Source: Porticoccaceae bacterium UBA1989 (lineage in GTDB: Bacteria > Pseudomonadota > Gammaproteobacteria > Pseudomonadales > Porticoccaceae). Taken from it: a stretch of 5,864 nt of DNA. The position numbers were made by a program, and so were the translations under genes. Shown one piece after another: positions 1 through 5,502 of this stretch (the first letter of the stretch is position 1; each line of letters begins with the position of its first letter). Location of the stretch: the NCBI GenBank assembly GCA_002335945.1, contig DDDD01000179.1, positions 3,774 to 9,637 on the forward strand, written 5' to 3'. The notes under the pieces are model-generated. The model was not told where the DNA came from, searched no databases, and was given only the letters and a program-made list of their open reading frames with translations.

Positions 1-414
1 GTGGGGATGCTTAAAAAGGTACTGGGGGGAATTCCCATTAGCCTGAGCAACTTCTTTGCTGACGACTTTAGTTTTTCTGAGCAGGTATTTTTTAGCGCCG
101 ACAGTCTTTTAGAGCTTGGGGATAAAGGGGTCTCTTATTTACAGGTGGGCAATCATCTGCACAGCAAATCAATTCAGATGTTGAAGGAGTGCTATCAGCC
201 TGGCGCAACGACGGGCAAGCACGCCATCCAACATGAAGGCGAGGAATGTGGAATTATTTTAAGTGGCTCTCTCGAGGTACAGGTGGGGGATGAAAAGAAG
301 GTACTCAACGCTGGCGACGCCTATTACTTTAAGAGCACTGTTCCCCATCATTTTAAAAATGTCGGCCGTGAAAGGTGTGAGTTAATTACTGCCTGCTCGC
401 CCCCCAGTTTTTAA
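1..414 (+). CDS. XRE-family regulator with C-terminal cupin domain (PuuR type), 5'-truncated by the window
   Basis: The 137 visible codons are the C-terminal part of a DNA-binding regulator. The first residues (LKKVLGGIPISLSNFF, about 4-19) match the last helix of an XRE helix-turn-helix domain and its usual LSxFF exit. A linker follows, then a cupin_2 beta-barrel from about residue 58 to the end. The barrel shows the HEGEE element (78-82), the turn GDAYYF (105-110), the PHHF strand (115-118) and the closing TACSPPSF. Family members are about 180-190 residues long, so some 45-50 residues with the recognition helix lie outside the window. The GTG at base 1 is an internal Val codon and not the start. 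Relatives sense small ligands such as polyamines or amino-acid derivatives through the cupin and usually repress nearby genes. The ligand and targets are unknown here. It is the only regulator in the window and is co-directional with the peptide genes, 173 bases upstream of them, so control of them is possible but unproven. Confidence 0.85.
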   Translation: MGMLKKVLGGIPISLSNFFADDFSFSEQVFFSADSLLELGDKGVSYLQVGNHLHSKSIQMLKECYQPGATTGKHAIQHEGEECGIILSGSLEVQVGDEKKVLNAGDAYYFKSTVPHHFKNVGRERCELITACSPPSF

Positions 415-484
415 TTTGGCATCCTAACTTGGCGTCATCATATAGGCTCTTGCATATAAAAATAGATTGGCGTAGCCTCAAGAC

Positions 485-517
485 CTGTCTTGGTAGTCAC
501 GAGAAGTAGCAAGACAG
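485..517. promoter_or_regulatory. Perfect 8-bp inverted repeat upstream of the first small peptide gene
   Basis: CTGTCTTG (485-492) and CAAGACAG (510-517) are exact reverse complements separated by 17 bases, in the 173-base gap before the first peptide gene. It could be an operator with half-sites about 25 bp apart, or a loose hairpin in the 5' leader. A weak sigma-70-like pair, TTGGCG at 429-434 and CATATA at 453-458 (18-bp spacer), lies just upstream. If that is the promoter, the repeat falls in the transcribed leader. No other gene or RNA is recognisable in 415-587. Confidence 0.35.
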
Positions 518-587
518 TGAGTAAGCTTAGCAATCAAAGTGTCATGCAGTAGAAAGGCACTCATCAGCTAAACAAGGATGTCATATC

Positions 588-767
588 ATGGCTCAACAAC
601 AAACAGAGAATAATGAAGTTCTCGCTCTTTCTCGTCTACTCCAAAACGGCTCACTGCCACTGAAACTCATCACTGAAACTGGCGCCCAAAAAACCGGGGA
701 ACTGTTTCTTGCCGAGGGTGCAGTCGTCGCCAATAAAAACGCCACAGTCATATTCGTCTGCGGCTGA
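588..767 (+). CDS. Small peptide A, putative RiPP precursor ending in ATVIFVCG
   Basis: This is a 59-codon gene starting at ATG with a Shine-Dalgarno-like AAGGA at 574-578, 9 bases upstream, and ending TGA. The N-terminal part is polar (MAQQQTENNE), followed by a likely amphipathic segment (VLALSRLLQNG, 11-21), LPLKLI (23-28), GAVVA (44-48) and the C-terminus ATVIFVCG (52-59). Cys58 is its only cysteine. No signal peptide or membrane segment is apparent. Peptide B downstream shares NG-x-(L/I)-PLK, GAVVA and the identical last eight residues, while the first 20 residues are quite different. Within the 13 identical residues of GAVVA plus ATVIFVCG, eight codons differ silently, which argues that both are translated and under protein-level selection. 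With the RRE-oxidase fusion downstream, the best reading is a precursor with an N-terminal leader and a C-terminal core. I do not recognise a named family. It may be missed by automatic annotation because of its length. Confidence 0.8.
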   Translation: MAQQQTENNEVLALSRLLQNGSLPLKLITETGAQKTGELFLAEGAVVANKNATVIFVCG

Positions 768-876
768 CTCGTTAGATACACGTTACTTTTGCCCAGCCTG
801 GGCAGGCAAACTGCTGTGCGCTTCTCTGCGCTAGAGATGCCACGCATTTGGTTTAATATTATAAGGAGATACAAAA
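768..876 (+). other. Inter-peptide spacer with small hairpins and the peptide B ribosome binding site
   Basis: The 109 bases between the two peptide genes contain two mutually exclusive small hairpins at 788-810: TTTGCC (788-793) with GGCAAA (805-810), or TGCCC (790-794) with GGGCA (800-804). A GCGC/GCGC hairpin (818-821 with 828-831) follows. None has a T-run, so they do not look like intrinsic terminators. They could slow exonucleases or separate translation of the two genes. An AT-rich stretch (851-862) leads into a strong AAGGAG site (863-868), 8 bases before the peptide B ATG. No promoter with a convincing -35 box is visible, so peptides A and B are probably co-transcribed. Confidence 0.4.
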
Positions 877-1059
877 ATGTCATCTGATAAAACGATCAAT
901 CAAGTTAAAGACTCAGCCAACCTAATTAGCCAGCTGGTTAAAAACGGACAGATTCCTCTCAAGATTGTATCCGGGACCCAGAGCACGGAATCTATACGAC
1001 TTTCCCCTGGCGCGGTGGTCGCTCACGAGGGTGCTACTGTTATTTTCGTCTGCGGCTAG
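877..1059 (+). CDS. Small peptide B, putative RiPP precursor ending in ATVIFVCG
   Basis: This is a 60-codon gene starting at ATG behind a near-ideal AAGGAG site 8 bases upstream, and ending TAG. The layout parallels peptide A: a polar N-terminus, an amphipathic segment (about 12-23, ending KNG), IPLKIV (26-31), GAVVA (45-49) and ATVIFVCG (53-60). Cys59 is the only cysteine. Aligned from the C-terminus, A and B agree at 13 of the last 16 residues (GAVVA and ATVIFVCG, with three variable residues between), then drift apart with one 2-residue gap. The conserved tail and divergent front fit a core plus leader. Both peptides would give the same product if cleavage falls just before ATVIFVCG or within it. 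The stronger ribosome binding site suggests B may be made in larger amounts than A. The strong hairpin 30 bases downstream of the stop fits a precursor gene needing more transcript than its enzyme gene. The function is inferred from context, and no named family is recognised. Confidence 0.8.
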   Translation: MSSDKTINQVKDSANLISQLVKNGQIPLKIVSGTQSTESIRLSPGAVVAHEGATVIFVCG

Positions 1060-1084
1060 GTAACCGATAATCTTAGGTTAAAAC

Positions 1085-1123
1085 GGAAGAAAGAAGTGGC
1101 CCAGCGGGTCGCTTCTTTCCTCT
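1085..1123 (+). terminator. Strong hairpin between peptide B and the oxidase gene; probable attenuator or partial terminator
   Basis: A continuous 14-bp stem (1089-1102 with 1106-1119, including G-T pairs at 1097/1111 and 1099/1109) closes on a 3-base loop. After one mismatch three further pairs are possible (1085-1087 with 1121-1123). The right arm is pyrimidine-rich and the next 30 bases are T-rich, but no uninterrupted T-run follows. Read-through into the oxidase gene is therefore expected. Such a structure would raise precursor over enzyme transcript levels or protect the 3' end of the peptide mRNA. Confidence 0.6.
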
Positions 1124-1154
1124 CCTGTTTAATCTTTTATTTAATCTCTATCAT

Positions 1155-1170
1155 GGAGGATAGAATCTTG
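1155..1170 (+). promoter_or_regulatory. Ribosome binding site that decides the TTG start of the oxidase gene
   Basis: GGAGG at 1155-1159 lies 8 bases before TTG at 1168-1170, an optimal arrangement. The two alternative in-frame starts are poorer. GTG at 1096 sits inside the hairpin stem, and ATG at 1153 overlaps the GGAGG and has only an AT-rich stretch upstream with no Shine-Dalgarno match. The 24 extra residues that the GTG would add look like translated terminator and leader sequence. Confidence 0.65.
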
Positions 1171-2211
1171 AACTCAGCTCAGAGCGATATACCCAGGGAA
1201 AATCAGCATAGCTGGTGCCCCAAACTGCGTGAAAATATCTGGCATCTGCGCGCAGATGCTAAAAGCGAAGACCCTGCCTTTTTAGTAACCAGCAAAGCCA
1301 AATATGAGTTGCCCAGTGACTACGTGCGGGGCTTTTTAAAAATTCGCCCTTACTGCACTGGCCATCATTCAGTAGCGAGCATTGCCAAGATCACAGGTAC
1401 AAACGCCGAGGATTTACTGGTTTTTTTTAACGCCTTTTCTGACATAGACTTACTCTATCCAGACAACCCCTCGTCAATAGCGCTGACGAAAGATCAGGTA
1501 ACAAAATCATTGACCGGCATTGTCGATATTTGGGCGGGTGAATTACATGCCGTTTATATCGCCAATGAACTGGTGCGCGGCGAAGGACTATCTCTGCCCA
1601 TTTTAATTGGCTGGATGACCGAGATGTACCATTATGTTCACGATTTTCCCCATGCTCTGCAATGTGGTGCCGACAATGCCGAGGGACCTCTAAAGACTGT
1701 GCTTGATCGTTATGCCAAAGAAGAATTGGGCCATGAAATTTTTGTTTTAGACAGTCTAAAAAATCTCGGTGTGGATGCGGATGAGGTCCGTGCCAGCGTG
1801 CCTCTAGTCTCCACAAGAACCATCGGTTTATTACTGCGGGAATTACTGACACTTGAACCGAGCGCGACCTTATTAGCCGCAGCTCTGTTAGAAGCTGCTG
1901 ATTTTGACGAAGAAAATATTGGCCATTATCAAGACCGCCTTACCCTACTCTACGGCATTTCTAATCAGGCCCTTGCGCCCTATTTTAAACACCAGAAAAT
2001 TGACTTTGATCTGGGCCACCAAAAATTACTCGCCGACAACCTTGAGCTGATTGATATCACAGATATAGATAGATTGGATGTGCTGATCAACAGACTCCAT
2101 GACCTGAAACATGCTTTCGAATTACAGAGTTTGGAGATTAAGGCCTATTACGGGGAACCCAATAATGGCAAATACCTGAGGCGCCAGGCCATGAGTTATC
2201 ACGCCATCTGA
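1168..2211 (+). CDS. RRE/PqqD-like domain fused to heme-oxygenase-like putative diiron oxidase (TENA/PqqC-like)
   Basis: The 347-residue product, taken from the TTG start, appears to have two parts. Residues about 38-98 read as a winged helix of the PqqD/RiPP-recognition-element kind: short strands (FLVTS, KYELP), a FLKIRPYCTGHHSVASIAKITG stretch interrupted only by loops, and a closing helix ending in DLLYP. Residues about 115-325 are helical with the spacing of the heme-oxygenase-like iron oxidase fold: E152-x2-H155 (with H158 close by), E185/E186 with GH at 188-189, and D281-x2-H284. By analogy with the ExxH and DxxH ligands of UndA and CADD, these are the likely iron ligands, but my assignment is not structural. 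The enzyme is probably cytosolic, with no signal or membrane segment. It follows the two peptide genes on the same strand, so I infer that it binds their leader and oxidises the core, perhaps at the lone C-terminal Cys. The alternative is an oxidase of a small metabolite. Fold assignment is fairly sure, substrate is not. Confidence 0.82.
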   Translation: MNSAQSDIPRENQHSWCPKLRENIWHLRADAKSEDPAFLVTSKAKYELPSDYVRGFLKIRPYCTGHHSVASIAKITGTNAEDLLVFFNAFSDIDLLYPDNPSSIALTKDQVTKSLTGIVDIWAGELHAVYIANELVRGEGLSLPILIGWMTEMYHYVHDFPHALQCGADNAEGPLKTVLDRYAKEELGHEIFVLDSLKNLGVDADEVRASVPLVSTRTIGLLLRELLTLEPSATLLAAALLEAADFDEENIGHYQDRLTLLYGISNQALAPYFKHQKIDFDLGHQKLLADNLELIDITDIDRLDVLINRLHDLKHAFELQSLEIKAYYGEPNNGKYLRRQAMSYHAI

Positions 2212-2224
2212 TGGCAGGTCGGGC

Positions 2225-2323
2225 AGAGAGCGCTAAAAATAGAAAGCTCTAAGAAATACAGAGCATTAAAAATAGAGAGTACTAAGCAATAGAGAGCGCT
2301 AAGCAATAAAGAACCGATTAAAT
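2225..2323. repeat. Tandem repeat array, 16/17-bp units, five copies plus a degenerate sixth
   Basis: Units begin at 2225, 2241, 2258, 2274 and 2291, with a decayed copy at 2308-2323. The clearest unit is AGAGAGCGCTAAGCAAT (2291-2307). Unit lengths run 16, 17, 16, 17, 17, 16, so the first four form two 33-bp dimers (2225-2257 and 2258-2290). Short 16-base units end TAAAAAT and long ones end AAGNAAT. Three units carry a 6-bp palindrome at the centre (AGCGCT, AGTACT, AGCGCT). The array fills the convergent spacer right up to the terminator hairpin and codes for nothing evident. Confidence 0.8.
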
Positions 2324-2343
2324 GGCCTCGCGGCCATTTAATT
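2316..2343. terminator. Bidirectional terminator hairpin at the convergent junction
   Basis: A perfect 11-bp stem, ATTAAATGGCC (2317-2327) with GGCCATTTAAT (2332-2342), can be extended by a G-T pair (2316/2343). Read on the minus strand the loop is GCGA, a stable GNRA tetraloop. The minus-strand stop codon of bamB (2342-2344) overlaps the base of the stem. T-rich but interrupted tracts follow on both sides (minus: TTCTTTATT). It most likely ends the hisS-yfgM-bamB transcript and stops transcription arriving from the oxidase gene. Confidence 0.75.
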
Positions 2344-3496
2344 ATTTCAGTCTATACGCCGTAATAGAACCATCATTGGCTTGCACAATGAGGCTTTCAC
2401 CCACAGTCAGCATAGGTGCGCTTACACCGCTGCCATCAACCTTGGTACGGCCTACGAAGTGACCATCGACTGGGTCCAGAAGATGTAGATAACCTTCTGC
2501 ATCGGCCACGGCAATAGTACCGGCCAATTTGGCTGGGCCTGTTAGCTGACGTAAAAACAGCTGGTCATTGGACCATACTGGCTGGCCACTACCGGCCTTA
2601 AATGAGCGTACGGCATCTTCATCTTCGGTCACATACACCTGTTCTTGACTGTAAGCCGGAGCATGGTGTGAAGAGCTGTCTTGGAACCACAGGCTTCGAC
2701 CTGTGCCGCGAGACAGAGCACCTAAACGACCCTGGTAAGTAACCGCATAGATCACATCGCCAACCAGTAAAGGTTCGCCATCGATATCAACCATGCGCTC
2801 AAGCTCGGTACGGCCCTTGGGCACTGCCAAGCGAGATTCCCAGATCAATGAACCATTCTCTGGGTTAAAGGCAACCAGCTTACCGGTATCGAAACCAGTG
2901 AGAACCATATTGCCCGTGACGACAGATTCACTGGTTCCGCGCACACTTAAGATAGGTGCATCGCCATCGTGCTGCCAGATTTCTTCGCCAGTAGCCGCAT
3001 CCAGCGCGAACAGTCGATCATCGACCGTCTGTACTGCAACAATTTCGCCATTGGATTTCGGACTTGAGATAACTTCGGAGCTCACCTGGCCCGTCCAGAG
3101 GACAGAACCCGTGTCAGCATCCAGGGCATAGACCAGACCTTCGATAGTGCCAACCATCACCATGCCAGCGCCATAACCAACACCGCCGGATACAGACACT
3201 TCTAACTCGGTTTGCCAGACTTTTTTACCATTGCTGATACGAAGTGCACTGACAGTGCCCTCATGATCTGCAACAAAAATATTTTCTCCATTGGCCGTTG
3301 GGCGCAGGCTATTGCGGTAGTCTAGGTTGCCGGCGCCTACACTGGCTGACCATTCACGCTTAATGGACACTTCTTGCTTAAACTTAACCAGCTCTGCTGG
3401 GGTAATTGCAGCATCTTCATCATCGCCGCCAAACCAACTACAGCCTGTCATCAGCACTGATGATAAAAGCGTTACTACGAGTGAAGCATGTTTCAT
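2342..3496 (-). CDS. bamB: Outer membrane protein assembly factor BamB (lipoprotein)
   Basis: The protein is the beta-propeller lipoprotein of the BAM complex, which binds BamA on the periplasmic face of the outer membrane and helps insert beta-barrel proteins. The 384 residues fit the usual length. A lipoprotein signal ends in the lipobox LMTGC with Cys19; Ser at +2 is compatible with Lol transport to the outer membrane. Eight PQQ-like blade motifs can be counted, for example GTVSALRISNGKKVW (80-94), GLVYALDADTGSVLW (120-134), DRLFALDAATGEEIW (160-174), GYLHLLDPVDG (335-345) and the last strand GSITAYRLK. The conserved loop TELERMVDIDGEP (230-242) corresponds to the BamA-contacting region known in the family. 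ATG is a good start, with AAGGAG (3504-3509) 7 bases upstream inside the end of yfgM, and an ATGA overlap with the yfgM stop. The next usual gene, der, does not follow here. Confidence 0.97.
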   Translation of the reverse strand: MKHASLVVTLLSSVLMTGCSWFGGDDEDAAITPAELVKFKQEVSIKREWSASVGAGNLDYRNSLRPTANGENIFVADHEGTVSALRISNGKKVWQTELEVSVSGGVGYGAGMVMVGTIEGLVYALDADTGSVLWTGQVSSEVISSPKSNGEIVAVQTVDDRLFALDAATGEEIWQHDGDAPILSVRGTSESVVTGNMVLTGFDTGKLVAFNPENGSLIWESRLAVPKGRTELERMVDIDGEPLLVGDVIYAVTYQGRLGALSRGTGRSLWFQDSSSHHAPAYSQEQVYVTEDEDAVRSFKAGSGQPVWSNDQLFLRQLTGPAKLAGTIAVADAEGYLHLLDPVDGHFVGRTKVDGSGVSAPMLTVGESLIVQANDGSITAYRLK

Positions 3497-4200
3497 TCGG
3501 CGACTCCTTCGCTATCGTCTTCTTCCATTTCAGCTACCTCAGCCGGACGTACCTGACTGATCTTTAGCTGCAGTATATTTCTAATCATCGGATCCTGTGA
3601 CTCGTTGGATGCCAGAGCAGACTCATAGGCCGTAAACGCAGCAGCGTCGTTGTCTTGCAGTAAGTAGAAGTCACCTTTGGCTTCTTCATAAGCAGACTTC
3701 ATCTCTGCAGCATCAATACCCTGAACCATCTGCAATGCACTGTCGACATTGCCGCGTGCGGCTTCGATACGTGCCAGACGCAAGCGCACTAGTCGTTCTG
3801 TTGCAGGGGCGGGGCTGTTATCCAGAGCCCACTGCAGTTCTGAGGCTGCTGTATCCAAATCTTGGTTATCAACGGCCAGCTTGGCTTTTAACATCGCGGC
3901 AAACTGAGCATAGGCTGAGTTACTGTGATTCTCTTTAAGCTGGTCCGCAGCAGTATTTACTTCTGCCTGCTGATCTTGGCTAAGTAGTTCACCGGGGTTG
4001 GTTCCAGAGACTATCTCGATCATCTGAAGATAGGCATCAGAAGCCTGATCTGTTTGAACTGCCTGTTCCTGTTCCCAGTACTGCCAGCCAAAGTAGCCGC
4101 CAATAACCAGAACCACGGCAAGAATCGTCTGCATGCCGTTTGCTGCCCACCAACGTTTTACCGCTTCAATTTGTTCTTCTTCAGAAAGATGGTCTGCCAC
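3493..4200 (-). CDS. yfgM: YfgM-family TPR protein, ancillary SecYEG translocon subunit
   Basis: This is an inner-membrane protein that in E. coli associates with SecYEG and the chaperone PpiD and takes part in handing secreted proteins to periplasmic chaperones. The 235 residues show the family plan: a short cytoplasmic N-terminus beginning MADHLSEEEQIEAVKRWW, one membrane helix at about 23-41 (rich in L, V, I, G with aromatic residues at its end), then a periplasmic helical TPR-like region (about 50-215) and an acidic tail (MEEDDSEG). The start is GTG at 4198-4200, supported by GAGGAA (4206-4211 on the minus strand) 5 bases upstream, which overlaps the hisS stop codon. Starting there gives the expected MADHL-type N-terminus. 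It lies 9 bases after hisS and overlaps bamB by 4 bases, so translation is probably coupled. Sequence conservation in this family is moderate, and the call rests on topology plus gene order. Confidence 0.93.
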   Translation of the reverse strand: MADHLSEEEQIEAVKRWWAANGMQTILAVVLVIGGYFGWQYWEQEQAVQTDQASDAYLQMIEIVSGTNPGELLSQDQQAEVNTAADQLKENHSNSAYAQFAAMLKAKLAVDNQDLDTAASELQWALDNSPAPATERLVRLRLARIEAARGNVDSALQMVQGIDAAEMKSAYEEAKGDFYLLQDNDAAAFTAYESALASNESQDPMIRNILQLKISQVRPAEVAEMEEDDSEGVAE

Positions 4201-4209
4201 AGGTGTTCC

Positions 4210-5484
4210 TCAATCAATAAAATAGTTGGTTAATAGGTTGGCCAGATCAGTCTGGGCAACCGTTTGCTGGGGCTTTTCTTCACGAAGAAATTTAACCCCT
4301 GCTGTTGCGGAGGCTACTTCGTCTTCGCCCAATATCAGCGCGACGGCAGCTCCACTCTTATCTGCTTTCTTTATCTGCGATTTAAAACTGCCACCACCGC
4401 AATGGCTTTCGATACGAATATTGGGGCACTGGCTGCGTAAATCATCCGCTAATACCAGAGCCTCGAGTTCAATATTTCCCACTGCGACTATATAGAGGTC
4501 TACATTCTGGCCGATACTATCGGGGACAACGGCCAACTCGTCAAGCAGCAGCACCAGTCTTTCGACACCCATGGCAAAACCCACGCCAGGACAGGGTTTT
4601 CCGCCCAGCTGTTCGACCAGACCGTCGTAACGACCGCCGGCACAGACTGTACCCTGAGCACCCAGGCTGGTGGTCACCCATTCGAAGACGGTTTTCGAGT
4701 AATAATCTAGGCCACGAACCAGGCGAGGATTGATTTCATAGCTAATCTTGGCGGTATCCAATACAGCACACAGCTGTTGGAAATGATCGCGAGATTCCTG
4801 ATCAATAAAGTCGGCCAATTTTGGCGCATCGTTTAGCAGCGCCTGAGTATCTTGGTTTTTACTGTCCAGAATACGCATGGGGTTGCTGAGTAACCGGCGC
4901 TGGCTATCTTCGTCCAGTGAGTCTTGGCGGGCACTGAGATATTCCACTAGGGCAGCGCGATACTGGGCTCGGTCCGCTGAGGTGCCCAATGAATTAATCT
5001 GCAGGGTAACTGCATGATCAATTTTCAATGTTTTCCACAGTCGTGCCGTCAGCAGTAATAGCTCAGAATCGATATCTGGACCATTGAGACCAAAGGCCTC
5101 TACACCGATTTGATGAAACTGACGCAGGCGACCTTTCTGGGGACGCTCGTGACGAAACATGGGTCCGGTATACCAGAGACGCTGAGTTTGATTGTGCAAT
5201 AAACCATTTTCGGTGCAGGCGCGAACGCAGCCAGCGGTGCCTTCGGGACGCAGGCTAAGACTATCGCCATTGCGGTCTTCGAAGCTGTACATTTCTTTTT
5301 CGACGATATCGGTAACTTCGCCCACTGCGCGTTTAAAGAGCTCAGTCTGTTCTAGAATCGGAAAACGAATTTCTCGGTAGCTGTAACGGCCCAACACCTC
5401 GGCAACAGTTCTCTCAAGATATTGCCATGTGGCCGACTGCTCGGGGAGCAGGTCGTTCATGCCGCGGATGGATTGAAGTTTCAT
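4210..5484 (-). CDS. hisS: Histidyl-tRNA synthetase
   Basis: This enzyme charges tRNA-His with histidine in the cytosol. The 424 residues match the bacterial class II HisRS length. Visible signatures in order are the N-terminal IRGMNDLLP (6-14), the histidine-site RPEGTAG (79-85), motif 2 with FRHERPQKGRLRQFHQIGVE (110-129), the HisRS-specific RGLDYYSKTVFEW (257-269), AGGRYDGL (282-289), motif 3 GVGFAMGVERL (300-310) and a C-terminal anticodon-binding domain from about 328 to the end. No key residue is missing. The ATG gives the canonical MKLQSIRGMNDLLP beginning. The 18 bases after the ispG stop contain no good Shine-Dalgarno sequence, so initiation may depend on coupling to ispG translation. 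The gene is followed after 9 bases by yfgM. Confidence 0.99.
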   Translation of the reverse strand: MKLQSIRGMNDLLPEQSATWQYLERTVAEVLGRYSYREIRFPILEQTELFKRAVGEVTDIVEKEMYSFEDRNGDSLSLRPEGTAGCVRACTENGLLHNQTQRLWYTGPMFRHERPQKGRLRQFHQIGVEAFGLNGPDIDSELLLLTARLWKTLKIDHAVTLQINSLGTSADRAQYRAALVEYLSARQDSLDEDSQRRLLSNPMRILDSKNQDTQALLNDAPKLADFIDQESRDHFQQLCAVLDTAKISYEINPRLVRGLDYYSKTVFEWVTTSLGAQGTVCAGGRYDGLVEQLGGKPCPGVGFAMGVERLVLLLDELAVVPDSIGQNVDLYIVAVGNIELEALVLADDLRSQCPNIRIESHCGGGSFKSQIKKADKSGAAVALILGEDEVASATAGVKFLREEKPQQTVAQTDLANLLTNYFID

Positions 5485-5502
5485 AGCGCTGTGAATACTC
5501 TT

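Noticed and set aside
788..831. Intrinsic terminator between the two peptide genes.
   Set aside because: The hairpins are short and have no following T-run, so co-transcription of both peptides is more likely.
593..883. Open frame of 96 codons on the minus strand.
   Set aside because: It runs antisense across peptide A and its flanks, has no recognisable family or ribosome binding site, and the plus-strand gene shows silent-site divergence that explains the open frame.
1096..1167. GTG-initiated N-terminal extension of the oxidase (24 residues beginning MAQRVASFLSC).
   Set aside because: The GTG lies inside a strong hairpin stem with no ribosome binding site, whereas TTG at 1168 has GGAGG at the right distance. 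The apparent hydrophobic run is translated T-rich leader, not a signal peptide I would trust.
1427..1852. Open frame of 141 codons on the minus strand inside the oxidase gene.
   Set aside because: It is a shadow of the oxidase, with Arg/His/Trp-rich low-plausibility composition and no family resemblance.
588..2211. Methanobactin or TglA-type cluster.
   Set aside because: There is no DUF692 (MbnB/TglH-like) protein and no MbnC or lanthipeptide-type partner. The peptides have one Cys rather than the Cys pairs of methanobactin. Only the general idea of iron-dependent Cys oxidation carries over.
2211..2252. A 13-codon frame (ATG overlapping the oxidase stop, MAGRAESAKNRKL).
   Set aside because: It is too short, runs into the tandem repeat and has no resemblance to the other peptides or to any family. 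The TGATG overlap is probably chance.
2225..2323. CRISPR array.
   Set aside because: Units of 16-17 bp are directly adjacent with no unique spacers, and no cas genes are present.
2793..3131. Plus-strand open frame inside bamB, and similar ones in bamB, yfgM and hisS.
   Set aside because: All lie fully antisense to well-supported genes with clear family motifs and look like composition artefacts.
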